NCBI GenBank assembly: GCA_013399895.1
Contig: VXBA01005487.1
Span: 76,602-140,601, forward strand
Direction: 5' to 3'
DNA from: Serilophus lunatus
Taxonomy: Eukaryota > Chordata > Aves > Passeriformes > Eurylaimidae
DNA length: 64,000 bases
How positions within the stretch are numbered: position 1 is the stretch's first letter; the number at the start of each line of letters is the position of its first letter. The position numbers were made by a program, and so were the translations under genes. The notes below the pieces were generated by a model. It saw only the letters and a list, made by a program, of their open reading frames with translations, had not been told where the DNA came from and made no database searches. Positions 24,560 through 36,060 of the stretch are shown here, in pieces.

Positions 24560-24664
24560 CTGGAAAGAATGCAGTGTGAGAATACCTCTGAATGGGGAAA
24601 GACAGAGCAACTTGAAGCAGAAAAGCAAAACTTGGAAGAACAGACCAGAAAACTGAAATTACAG
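24560..24664 (+). CDS. CCDC102B: CCDC102B internal coding exon (coiled-coil)
   Basis: This 105-nt exon encodes exactly 35 codons, in phase 0 at both ends, between a good acceptor (CCCTTCCCAG) and donor (CAG|GTAAAA). The translation begins LERMQCENTSEWGKTEQLEA and ends EEQTRKLKLQ, a charged coiled coil. From memory the human CCDC102B counterpart reads LERLQAENTSEW, then a similar E/K-rich stretch ending RRLKIQ, with the same length. The ENTSEW core is shared by the CCDC102 family. Because 769-877 ends in phase 0 and this exon starts in phase 0, the two can join directly without a frameshift. In human about 39 more residues lie between them. Confidence 0.85.
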
Positions 24665-26088
24665 GTAAAATAAATAGGGGGACTCCTGGAGTTGAAAAAC
24701 TAAAGCAACAATAGCTAAACTGAATTGTAATCATCAACACACACAAAGTAAGCGTGTTGATCAAAGCTGACAGCTGTTGGTTGAAAATAAGTTATGTGTA
24801 TTATTTAGTTTTATTATTTGGGGAGCCTTCACCCTCAAAATTGCTATTTCACAATGTCAAAATGTGTCCCTAAAACAAGGGTTATCCAAGATAGAAACAC
24901 TTGTTTTACATTTCAGATCTGGACAATTGGAAATCAGTAACTTTGAATTTCTCTAAGGTGCAAAAACAGAAAAAAAATATATTTCCACTTTTAAAAGGAG
25001 CAAGGAGAAATGACAAGTCTAGTAAGACTAAGAAACAAGTGAAGACTGGGAAGAAAAGAAGAGATTAAGTAAGATTTGGTAGCTACAGTCCGGATGAAGG
25101 TCAAAGCAAAAAAAAGCTATAAGACAAAAAAATTCTGTGTCTCCTTGAACACTGAAGCTCTTCTCAGAGGAGGAGGAACTGAAGGAAGAGTCTTACTTCC
25201 TTTTTTTTTTTTTTTGTTACTCTAAAGATCTCTTCACTTTTAAATCTTAGAGTATTACTAAAAATCATGTGATAAATTATTGAGACTTTTAGCTGAGACT
25301 ATTTCCTTTATTTAATGGTTTTCTGTGGCAATAACTAGGTAGAAACCCAGACAGCTCCCTTTTTCATTAACACTGTGAATGCTGTGTAAGAGAAAGCAAA
25401 AAAACCCAAAACCTACTAACCAATCAGCAATTGTGTATACTGGATGCTTCGAGTTGGGCAGTGAGAAGCAGTACCATTTTTTTAAGCCTAAATAACAAAT
25501 AATTTAACCTCATTTATGGGCATTTATTGCTGAACAATGGCATGTTGAGTAAATAGATTTCAGATTTAGTTACAATATGTAACTTCTCTTGGGAAAGACT
25601 GGGATGTGTACTTGATGTCTACTTCTACATGGAGTTGTATGATTCTTCTATATTTCTGTGATGGGTAAGGAACTGCAAATTGAATTCCATGCATATAATG
25701 TACCTTTCTAAAATATTATGCATAAAAAAACCGCAGGTGTAGACCTTCCTTCACTAGTATTTATTTTATCATAACCTGTCATATGTATCACGTAACATCA
25801 TACCATATCACATCAATATTTTCTTGATTTCTGTGTAATGCAAATAATTCAAGGTTGGAGATATGGCCAGAAAGGTGATCTTCTGCTAAAACATGTTATT
25901 GTTTTTCAAATCTCTTTTACTTATATCTATCTGTGAAGTTTTACTTATTTGTTTGGGTGTTTGGTTTTTTTTTAAACAGTTACTTGCATAGACTATTAGA
26001 TATCTGTGATCAATTCTGTCTTCTAGTATCAGCTCTGTCTCTTGGCATCACAGCTCCATATTTGATTTTAAAGAACTACAAAGTATGT
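24665..26088 (+). other. CCDC102B: Start of the downstream CCDC102B intron
   Basis: Intronic from the GTAAAA donor. It contains a poly-T run at about 25201-25215, and no exon or transposon was recognised. The CCDC102B C-terminal coding part expected after this exon was not found anywhere downstream in the window, so the intron probably runs past 64000. Confidence 0.6.
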
Positions 26089-26225
26089 AATCACAGAGTA
26101 AGACAGACTGGAATGGACCTCAAGAGGTCTTCAGTCCTGCCTTCTGCTCAAAGCAAAGCTCTGAAGTCAGAATTCATTGCTCAAGGTTTCGTGCAGTGAG
26201 GTCTCAAAAATCTCCAGGATCACAC
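26089..26225 (-). mobile_element. Old CR1 3' fragment, antisense
   Basis: AATCACAGAGTAAGACAGAC, TGGAATGGACCTCAAGAGGT and ATCTCCAGGAT follow the reverse-complement CR1 3' pattern (AATCACAGAATCA...GGAAGGGACCT). It is diverged and short. Confidence 0.6.
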
Positions 26226-26246
26226 ATCACTGGGCAGTATGTTTGT

Positions 26247-26450
26247 GACGGTTGACCCCAGCTGGCAGTTAAGCATCCACCCAGCCCTCATTCATTCTGC
26301 AGCAGTGGGATGTGGGACAGAATTGGGAGGGCAAAATTGAGAAAAAACTTGTGAATAAGGACAGATTAATCACTGAGAAGGGGGAGTGTGGAAAAGAAAA
26401 ACAAATAAAAAAAGAAGGGCATGAGAAAGCAATAACACACCACCAAAAAA
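26247..26450 (-). mobile_element. ERV LTR 3' end, antisense fragment
   Basis: It begins GTGACGGTTGACCCCAGCTG, the reverse complement of the songbird LTR 3' terminus (CAGCCAGGGTCAACCGTCAC type), and continues with a TGGGACAGAATTGGGAGGGC stretch and an AATAAGGACAG stretch. It is related to the 3' end of the LTR at 28759-29725, on the other strand. The GC-richer 26470-26930 may be more of the same insertion, but I could not match it. Confidence 0.65.
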
Positions 26451-28758
26451 TTAAATACTTGGCCATTCTCTGAGCAACAGCTACTTTGGAAAAACTATAA
26501 TCTCTCTACTGTTGCAATGGACTCTTCCCAGGTGAAGGACTTTGTTATTACTGAATTTCTCCAGGCTCCTGTTGGCCCCTTCTTTCAGCTTGGTGACAGA
26601 ACTGTTTGATCACACCTACAGGCAAGGATATTGATTCTGCCTGACAAAGCCTCAGAGGGAGATAACAAGACCTGAATGGGAGCATATTTCCTCCAGAGCT
26701 GTGAATTGAGAAGCCTTTCTCCATTTTGAGCTGGGCACCATGCCCTGGGGTGCATCATGATCAAGGCTGAGTGGTCTTGTAGTCTTCAGCAGCATTTTGA
26801 GCCAAGACTTCTTGCCAGGCCTGCCATAGTATCCTAAACATCCTTGCTCACCGTATCCAGGGCTTCTGGCCTCTGGCTGTAGGGAGACCAAAAAGTACCA
26901 CCATAAACAGTCGTCTGTGACACCAAGCACACATTGACAGCATGAGAAAAATAAAGGTTAACAGTAGTATTAGAGGAAAGGACTGAGGTGAACTCTTAAT
27001 GACAAATGAACTTCTCACAGCCAGAGAAAGTAAGGTAAAAACAGTCTTATCAGGAAAATTACACTAGCAATGAGTTCATTTCCAAATCTACCACAGCACT
27101 GGAGACCTGGCCACCATATGTGAAGACAGTGTTTTTTAGAGTTCATTAGCATATTTTTTAAGCTTGTTGCTGCCATTAAATGAAAAATAGGAGTTAAAAA
27201 AGGAGAGAGTTTCTTTTTCAAGGATTCCAGCCTAACTCAATTTATATTTTAGGTAGAACCTGTCTATTCTTATGTACACATCCTAATGTCACCGTTAAAT
27301 CTTTTTAAGGTTGAGACTCTTTCTATCTAATTTGCTGTAATACTTTAAATAACCTGAAAAGAAAGGCTTTGACTTCTGATTCAGAAATCTTTTATTTCTG
27401 GGATGCTATCTTGAGTTCAAATAAAGTAACACATTATATGTGGAGTTAGAAGAGTACAGTAGGACAGTTCCTGTAATATGGATGATGGTTAGATGTTTAT
27501 GTTAGCAAATACTGAACCTACAGCTGTCTAAAGGTCTTTGTGCATCTTGATCTGTATGATTAGGGATTTATTTAGCAAGTAGATAAAAGAAATGTAGGTA
27601 ATTTGTTATGGAATGAATTCCAGAGCAAAACACAATTGCCTAATGTCCTAATTTTTCTCAAACCTGTATTTTGGAGATCCGTTGTAGTTGCTTGGAACAA
27701 TATACTTTTATTAATTCAGAAATGGCTGATTCGTACTTCTAGAGGATATCAACAAACAATGGCAACATTTTTTTGTTTAAATGACAGATTTAGTTAGATT
27801 ATAAACAAGGTATCAAAATCTAGAAATGAAATCCTTATATCCTTGTCTAAATGATTTCACATTACATTTATCTTGCTCTTTAATACATATGCCTCCATAG
27901 AATACAGAATTTGTACAATCTCCTGCCACTTATAGTAGTAAACCATGCATATTAAAGTTTTGAACCAAAAATTTAATATTGTTTCTTACATAAAATGTGA
28001 GTCCGCAATATTATTCTTAGCTGGCAGTATATTGGTTTAAAATGTTTCCATATGTAGTTTTTGAAAGTTTAAATTCTGTTGAATGAGAAGAGCAGAATTG
28101 ATGAAACAATTGAGACCAGACATTTTTACTATGGAGTTTTATCGTTTGGAATTTGGATTTATCATTCTTCAAATGGAAAATGTGGTTTAAATTAATAGCT
28201 ATATTATTTGACAAAGGGCATGGCAACAAATATTGAATAGTTCTAACTGGTTCATCTAAGAAGGGATAAAATTTAAAAAAAACACCCTTGTTGATAGTAT
28301 AAATCAATACCCAAAACATGCTGTTTATGGAAAATATTTTCTATTTCCTCTGTGAATATAACCTTTAAACAAACTTATAAATTAATTTTGAGGAATAAAA
28401 ACTGGGGGTTTGATTATCTCTAATGATTATGGTAAATATCTTGTTATGAAATATTGGATTAATTGAATTTGTTTTGTAATGAACTTGTATAGAACGCTGA
28501 ACTGTGGAGATTATAAATGCACAGACTGGATATTTTTCTAATTTTAATTTCCAACTTTGCTACAATAAAGTTGTCATGTCGTTAGGAAGAAAACTCTCTA
28601 GATTTAAAAGATGAAATGATGGACAACATGTATTTTTAAAAGAAAACCAATTTAGGCTAACGTTAGCTAGCAAGATATTTTTTAAATCATTGATATTTTA
28701 GTTTTGAATTTTCAAAAGTAGGAAACACTCTTTTTTTTCTGCAGATAACTTGAAAAAC
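26451..28758. other. Intronic sequence; GC-richer stretch 26470-26930 unresolved
   Basis: The first 480 bp are richer in GC than the surroundings and hold a 92-codon minus-strand frame (26652-26930) with no homology I recognise. It may be part of the neighbouring retroviral insertion. The rest is AT-rich intron with nothing identified. Confidence 0.5.
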
Positions 28759-29725
28759 TGTTTGTATTTGATTTTCATAGCAAGGTTTGGATAGCAATAG
28801 GGCTGCAGGGGTGATGTCTGTGAGAAGAGATCAGGAGTTGCCCCATGCCAGACACAACTGACTCCAACAAAAAGCAACATACCATGCGCCAAAGGCCCGT
28901 GTGAAAGAAACAGCCTTGCTAACACCAATGTCAGTGAAGGAGAAGGGGAAGGAGGTGCTCTGGGCTCCAGAGCAGAGATTCCTCTTCAGTCTGTGGGGAA
29001 GACCATGGTGAGGCAAACTGTTCCCCTGCAGCCCATGGAGGTCTGTGGTGGAGCAAATAGCCATGTTAGAACCCAGGGATGACCTCTGTGCTGGAGCAGG
29101 TGGACTTGCTCTGAAGGAAGGTTCAGCCTTTGGATCGCATATGCAGGAGCAGACTCCTGGCAGGAGTTGCAGTCTGGGCAGACCCACTCAGGAGCAGTTC
29201 AGGGCTAAAAGACTTGCTGCATGGAAGTGCTCTTTCCATTCTTGATCAATTCTTGAAGAGTTGTGATCTGTGAGAAACCTCATGCTTAAGCACTTGATGG
29301 ACAACTGTATCCTATGGGAGTGACAGCTTTCACTCTGGAGAAGTGAACCAGTGTAAGCAGGAAGATGAAGCAGAGAGAACCTGTTATGGACTAATCCACA
29401 TCCCAACATTTCCCTTTTGTGCGTAGAGGGAAATTCATAGGTTTGAGGAGACAATGAGTAAGGGATTAAAGTTGAGCCTGGGAAGAACAGTGAGAGGGAA
29501 TGAAGATGTTTTTAGTTTCATCTTCTTTTTTTTAACCATCCTACTCTAGTTATAATTGGCAATATATTGAATTTTCCCCAAGCAAAGTCTGTTTTTTCTT
29601 GTGAGGATAATTTATCTTAATCCATGAAAACTTCTGTCTTCTTTTCTGCTTCTATCCTGTAGAGGAGAGGGGTGAGAAAGTAGCTGGGTGGGTATCTGGA
29701 AACCAACCAAGGTCATCCCATCACA
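28759..29725 (+). mobile_element. Near-complete songbird ERV solo LTR (about 970 bp)
   Basis: Starts near TGTTTGTATTTG and AAGGTTTGGATAGCAATAGG, then GGGCTGCAGGGGTGATGTCT. A row of degenerate GGAGCAG...CAGCCCATGG units fills the middle (28960-29210). Then comes an AGTTTCATCTTC...CCATCCTACTCTA stretch, an ATTGGCAATATATTGAATTT stretch and a terminus at CAACCAAGGTCATCCCATCACA. This is the same family as 22757-23215 (5' half) and the antisense 3' piece at 26247. No gag, pol or env adjoins it. Target-site duplications are not clear, and divergence suggests moderate age. Confidence 0.75.
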
Positions 29726-30940
29726 ATGTCAGAGGGGGGAGTGTTCCTCATATTTCATAGAAAAAAGATACTTTTTATGATGCAATTTCAAGAAGGTTGA
29801 TTTTCTTTGTATTTTTAAAATAGAGGGAAAATATAATCTCTGTTTTCTTGGACAAAATAAGTGAAAGGGTTGTTGCTTCTTCCTAGTTATATAATGAGAT
29901 ATTTAATGATGGTTTTTGTTTATGCAGAATATTGTTACCCTGCTGTAGTTATGTAAATACTTTTTAATTTCTAACGCTATCACTGTGTAAACTCTAATTT
30001 TTGTGGATACAAAACTTGGAATAGTTACAAGTGAATGGTATTCTTCCTAACAACTAAAAAATAAAACAAGACTAGTAAAGACTATAAGACTAAATTGCTA
30101 CTTTGAAATCTACTTTTTTAATTAAATAAGAATTCAAAGTTCAATCATTTCTTTCTCCTTTTACCATCTAGAAAAAATCAAATTAACAAAAATTTCAAAA
30201 CAAAAATCTTATGTTTCTGCTCATTAATAAGGAATATGTTATAACACAGCTGCACTTACTTCCAGATTTATTATTAAGACGGTATAGTTTTTTTGTCTAT
30301 AGATTATGTAACTGTTTCAAACAGATTGTCGAAGTACATATATTGGGATCTGCTTTGGTATGTAATCGTATGACAAAGTTTTCAAGGTGACTAAAGTGTT
30401 GGGTGTACCACTGGAAGGGAAAAAACCCACAGTCAGTTCACAGAAATAATGCGTGCATACTCGATTCTCAAGAAAAGAAACCTCAGATATCACAGTTTTT
30501 AAATTTGCAGAATCATATGGTTCTGTTTTTTCATGATTTAGGGAAAAATGTCACCAACTATTTTTCATCTCCTGATAGAAACTGACTGTTTTTTAAAGAC
30601 TGCTGTATACAGCAGACCTGTTTGTTTCTAACGTGTGCTGTGTTTTAATGGATTTCCACTTCTTAAGTATAAAACCTTCTGGATGAGATGTTGGATCAGA
30701 TCACATCTTAGTAACACACATTTTATATGGTATATGAAACTGATTTATTACATTTCTTTATGAAAGCAAAATCTCAGTTACGGTTTTGTCAACTCTTTAT
30801 GTATATAACATGTTGATATGAGAAGTTTTAAACTTTAATTAAATATTAAATGCTTTCCTCTTTTGGTAAGAAAAAATTGCATAAAATATTCAAACCTGGC
30901 AGTTAAAAAGATTGTTCATAATAGATCTTAATTCTTTATC
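29726..30940. other. Intronic sequence, nothing recognised
   Basis: AT-rich spacer between an LTR and a CR1 fragment, with no coding or repeat signature I can support. Confidence 0.55.
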
Positions 30941-31122
30941 ATGAGAGTGATGAGGCAGTGGAACACTTGCCCAGAGAAGTTGTGGATGCTCCATCCCTGG
31001 ATTAGATGGGACCCTAAGCGACCCGGTCCAGTATGAGATGTCTCTGCCTTTGTCAGAGGGGTTGGAAATAAGCGATTTTAAAAGTCCTTTCTTACCCTAA
31101 CCATTCTATCAGTCTATTCTTC
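30941..31122 (+). mobile_element. CR1 LINE 3' end fragment
   Basis: GTGATGAGGCAGTGGAACAC, CCCAGAGAAGTTGTGGATGC, TCCATCCCTGGATTAGATGG, then CAGAGGGGTTGGAAATAAGC and CTAACCATTCTATC are the CR1 3' UTR in sense orientation. It is 5'-truncated and has only a short tail. Confidence 0.85.
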
Positions 31123-31199
31123 TCAGAATTTTCTGGATTATTTTATAGTTTATTAATTTTTTATTTGTTCCAACTGTTTACTATTTACTTGAATGTAAA

Positions 31200-31814
31200 T
31201 GTACTGGCTTGCACTTTCAACTGCAATGAAGTTGATAATGCACCAATGTTATCGCTGTCCCTGAGCAGTGTTTGCGCAATATCCACGTTGTCTTTTCCAC
31301 CTCCTATTCCAAGACCAGTATGGTAGTGATGGGCAAGAGGTTTGGATGAGGAACATTCAGGACAACTGACCTAATTTATCATATGATGTGCTCATCAGTA
31401 AAAACCAAGGGAACTGATGCAGGAGGGAATTGGCTGTTAAGGCGATTTACGTCCAAAGCAGCTTCTGTGTTATACTGAGGCACTGCTTCACAGGAAGTGG
31501 ATGGAGATTAACTGCTGGTGGGAATTAGAGAATGAATATTTTATGGGTTGGGTCTGGGGGGTGTTTTGGGAGTGGTTTGCCTTGCTGCCTCCTGCAGCCT
31601 TTGTGTTAGTGGGTTGGGTTTTTTTTGGGAGGGGGGATGGGTGTGGGTGGTTTGGTTTTTTTTTTTTGTTTGTTTGGTTTTTTTAAATTAAGCAGCCTGT
31701 ATCTTGACCCATGAGGTTTCTCACCTTGCTTCCTCCTCATGTCCAGCTGAGATTGGGAAGCAAGAGAAGCGGCTGGGTGGGCACCTGGCAGACAGCCAAG
31801 ATTCACCCACTGCA
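31200..31814 (+). mobile_element. Diverged avian ERV LTR with G/T-rich expansion
   Basis: Starts TGTACTGGCTTGC. Follows the order seen, in reverse complement, at 49235-49803: CTGAGCAGTGTTTGCGCAAT, GACAACTGACCTAATTTATC, CTTCACAGGAAGTGGATGGA, GCTGGTGGGAATTAGAGAAT. A G/T-rich low-complexity stretch (31600-31687) interrupts it. The 3' part (TATCTTGACCCATGAGGTTT, GGTGGGCACCTGGCAGACAG) ends near CACCCACTGCA. The 3' end resembles the other LTR family in this window, so it may be a mosaic. Confidence 0.6.
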
Positions 31815-34800
31815 ATAGCACACTGTTGCTGAGAAGCAACCTTATTTCTTTGAGCTCCACAGAAATGTATATTATCAGGTATTGCTGACAAATCAAATTT
31901 AAGAAGTGGCTGATAAAAATAAATGGAGAAAGATAAAGTGACAAATTCTACATCTGCGTTAACATACCTTTACATTTTGTTTAAATGTAATTTGACTTTA
32001 AGACAGATTCTTTTGTTGTCCCCGCTTCAACTTCACTTCACTTTACTTCAAAGTGATTTTGTGCACACTTAATTCCTTTTGAAGGAAACTATGTGGGAAA
32101 TTCTGCTTTAAGTATTTACAGTCCTTGCTAAGACCTAAGAGAGTGGAAGGGGATGGAGCATTGATAGTTTTTGGGATGGCCTCATACCACGTGGGCCTCA
32201 GCACCTGCTGCTGCAGTTATTTACCAGCGTCTGCTGTGCTGACTTTCTGGTGTGAATAGGGCCAAATGCAAGAGGAGATGCATACTGTCTCCTTGCCAAC
32301 AGTGATCACAGTGGACAGTGATCTCTCTACCCACTGTCTGAATGCCTGTGAACTGTCAGATGTGTTTTGAGGAGGCAGCACAGTACAGAGGAGGAGTTTT
32401 ATAATTCACGTGGATGATAAGAGAGGAGTTTGAATACTATGGGCTTATACTACTTGCCATTTCTTTCATCCTTGTTTGTTGTCACAGAGTTTTGAATATA
32501 TTTTTTGCTCTTCATCAGAACAAAACTCAAGAAAAGATATATTTGTAGCATTATTGTTAAACTCCATGACATTCATCTAGCACTATTCATCCAAGGGAGA
32601 ATTATATTTATTTCCATGCAAACCTCTGAGGCTGGTTCATGCAATGATGAAGTGGTATTAGCTGCACAGTTTGCTCCCTTAGCAGATTTCTGAAACACAA
32701 TACGTTTTCTCAGAATATTGACTTGAGATACAATTGGTTTTATATATTTTTTTCTAATTACTTTCTGGTGAAATGCTCATTTCAATTCCTTAGAAAATCC
32801 ACTAAACTGTAGAGCTAAAACCAAACAAAAAGAGAATTTTACACGTGTTCATTTACTCCTTGCAAATGCTGCCGATGTTTAATAAAAACAAGAAGAAAAG
32901 AATTACTGGATTACAAACTCTTACAGGTCAACTCTCAGCATTGCATTTTTCTCACCAAATTGTTTTCAGTTTCAAAAATGTTTAGTAATATATGACAAGA
33001 AAACTTGAAATTCCCAAAACAGGTTTAAAAATTAATCTCTTATTAGCATCTGACTGGTGATATAACTTTAAGAGTATAAATATGCTTCAAAATTTCATTA
33101 AGTATGGTATTTTATTTCCTATTTTCTGACATCTTGAATGGACTTGTAAATTGTAGTGATAATATTTTCAAAGATTGTATAAGTAATTTTATATTACACA
33201 TTTTATAGTAATGATAAAAAGGAGAAAAATTATATGTTTTGGTCATGCATGTGTACAACAGCTATTCTACATTGTATTTTTTCTAATTTAAGACAATATT
33301 TTCATTTCAATTAAAGATACATATTTGTTATTGTTCAATATATTTTATAAAATAGATTTAACAGCATGGATTTGATAATTTACAATGGGATCTATTCTAA
33401 TCATAAAATAAGCAGGTCTAGTTGGAGGAGATCTCTTCTGTCATTTAACCTCAACCTCAATGATGAGACTAAAGTACTGAAACCTCGAATTTTAATTGGA
33501 AATATGTAAAGTATTACCAAGACTATTTAGAATATTTTCTTCTTTTTACACTGAAATTCTCTGTTTAAAGTCAATACACTCAATAGTCTGGTTTTTTTTG
33601 CTGCTATTGTACAGTGTATTCTTGAAATAAAAAGCTGCTATTTTTAAATGAAAGTACCATTTATAATTGTGAGATCTTATTTTGACTAATAAGAGTAAAT
33701 TCAAAGCTGCACCTCAATCGATAGAATCGGAATTGGGTTTGATTTTCATTGTTTTTAACTCTTTTCATCACTAGGTATTAAAGGCCTTTACTGCTTTTTA
33801 TTCCTTACTCTCTGTGTTTCTGTTTGTATTTTCCTAGCTTCCTAAATAATTTTTACTTTTTTTCTGTGGTAAAAGCCAAGCATAGTACCTTTTGGGTATC
33901 TACTGATATGATATTCCTACACCATGGAAATTGGTGAATTATTCCTTTCTCCTTGTTCCCTCTCCCTTATTTTTTCCCTATTTTAATAACTAGGTATTCC
34001 AGCATGCGAGGTCCTTTTTTTATGTCAATTCAGTTTCTATAAGCATCTTGGTAAAGGACCTTTGTTAAATGCCTTTTGAAATCCTGCCTAGATCTTTGAT
34101 CTAGCAGAGTCAATTTATTGGCTCATTCAGAAAACTGACATAGACTAGTGAAATCTAGGGTTTTTTTGCATAAAAATTGTTTTGATTCTTCTTCAACATA
34201 CCATATTTGTACATGTGTCATCTTATTTGTAATTAAGAATTTCACTATTAGGTCTTTTGGGTTTTTTTATAACATCTTGATGCATTTTGAAAATAGTTTT
34301 CATTTTATCTGTTTTCTAGGCTTTTTTGGATTCTTTAATGTCCAATATCTAATCCCAGGATTTTTTAACTACCCACTTTGTATGTTTGATTTATGAAAAT
34401 GTTTAATTTGAGACAGATCTTCTGATGTACCACATATATATATAAAATAAAAAAAAAATATATAAAATATAAAAATATAAAAATATATAAAATAAAAAAA
34501 AATCTTTGCCTATGCAAAGGATTACTTATTTCCATGTTTCTTTTTATGTGAATACAGAGGAAATTCAAGCAGCTTTCTTGTTTCCTTCATTTTACATGCT
34601 GTTTAAGTAAAGATCAACAGACTTTCAGGAGTTCTGCTGTTGATTTGGATTGAAAAGGTTTAATAATAGTTCTTATAATTTCTGCAAGTTGTTCCTCATA
34701 TCCTCTTTGGCCTGCCTTAGCTATCTTTACAAAAAAGACTTCCACATATTAAGATCTACTTTTCCCCTTTGTAAACAGATAGTTACACTATTCACATGAT

Positions 34801-35350
34801 ACAATATTTTATCAAGTTCCCTTTATGAAATAAATACATTAGACCCCACCTCAGAATATATGTTTGAGAGACTGCCTTTTTTCTGCCCTATTATCAGACT
34901 TGAATGTGTTTTCAGGCTGTTCCCAAAATCTGTAATACAATAAAATTCAGATCTGTAATTCTGTTTTCCCCCCATTTTATCCATTCCTGAAATATGTTCT
35001 TTACATTTTTGCTGTTGATGCAAGGTCAGGAATTTTCCCTTTGGTTTTGTTCTTTTTCTTTTTTTTCTGTGTCATGATTAAGTTGTCACTTGGAAAAGGG
35101 AAGATATATGCATCAAAGTGTGTTGATGCTCGGTTCGGTTTCATTCCTTTAAATTCATCCTGTCAAATATGACAGTTTGAGTGATTAATCTTTTCAGTTA
35201 GACAGCAACTTTGTCCCTGTGTGGAATATCTGCAATCTTGTCTCAGTTGGTAAGGGACTTCTTACGGTTACTGAATGTTTGAGAAGAGTTCTTCTGATTA
35301 ATATCTAAATTCTTTGAATTAGCAAAATTTCAAATTCACTTGTTGCAAGA
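31815..35350. other. Intronic sequence without recognisable genes
   Basis: AT-rich intron. A GC-richer patch at about 32130-32400 may be an old element but carries no signature I can name. A simple AT repeat at 34433-34502 is listed separately. Confidence 0.55.
34433..34502. repeat. AT-rich low-complexity tract (ATAAAA/TATA words)
   Basis: About 70 bases of A and T only after CAC, with repeated TATAAAATA words. It is followed by the small perfect hairpin CTTTGC-CTAT-GCAAAG (34504-34519). Confidence 0.85.
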
Positions 35351-35411
35351 ACAGGAGCTGGACTATGATGATCTTTGTGGGTCCCTTCCAAGTCGGGATA
35401 TCCTATTATTC
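35351..35411 (+). mobile_element. Short CR1 3' tail fragment
   Basis: ACAGGAGCTGGACTATGATG, ATCTTTGTGGGTCCCTTCCA and AGTCGGGATATCCTATTATT match the last 60 bp of a CR1 3' UTR, in sense orientation. Confidence 0.75.
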
Positions 35412-35726
35412 AAATTCCTTTTTAAGAAAAATAAAATAAATAAATTTAAATTAAAAAAATGGAAAAAGGAAAGAAAGGAAAATACAGTCAGTTTCAGGCA
35501 TCTTTTAACAGTTTTGGAAAAAGCACAGAATGAACTGTTCTTCAACAATGTCTCTCTTAGAAATGTCTGCTCATGGATTTGAACTCTATTTTGTGATAAT
35601 TCTTATAAACTTTGAAAATTTCAGTTCATTAAACAGTCAGCAGTAGATGCTTGGAATATCTTGTGCTTTGCCTTGCTGTGCTATGCGCACGATATTCCTT
35701 TCAGAACAGCTATTTTAGGTTATTAT

Positions 35727-36015
35727 GTTCACTGAGGAGACCATGTAGGGAAACCAGCTAGGTGATTCTGGCCCCCTACTCCTCACTGGTGAGATCCCAT
35801 CTGGAGTACTGTGTCCAGGTCTTGGATCCACAGCACAGGATTTCCCAGAGAACTTGTGGATGTCCCATCCCTGGAAGTGTTCAAGGCCAGATTGGATGGG
35901 GACCTGAGCAACCTGGTCTGGATCTACTAAAAGGTGACCCTGCCCATGGCAGAGGGATTGGAACCAAGTGATCTTTAAGGCCCCTTCCAACCTAAACCAT
36001 TCTATGATTCTATAT
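35727..36015 (+). mobile_element. CR1 LINE 3' end with internal deletion
   Basis: The first 110 bp (TCACTGAGGAGACCATGTAG, CTCACTGGTGAGATCCCATC, TGGAGTACTGTGTCCAGGTC) belong to the CR1 RT C-terminal region (HLEYCVQ wording). The sequence then jumps near 35838 to the 3' UTR (CCCAGAGAACTTGTGGATGT through CCTTCCAACCTAAACCATTC) and ends TATGATTCTAT. Several hundred bases normally found between these two parts are absent. Confidence 0.8.
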
Positions 36016-36023
36016 GGAGCCTC

Positions 36024-36060
36024 TTTTTTATTTATTTATTTATTTATTTTTTTAAAAAAA
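36024..36060 (+). repeat. (TTTA)n microsatellite after the CR1 tail
   Basis: TTTATTTATTTATTTATTTA with flanking T and A runs begins 8 bp after the CR1 8-mer tail and probably grew from it. Confidence 0.85.
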
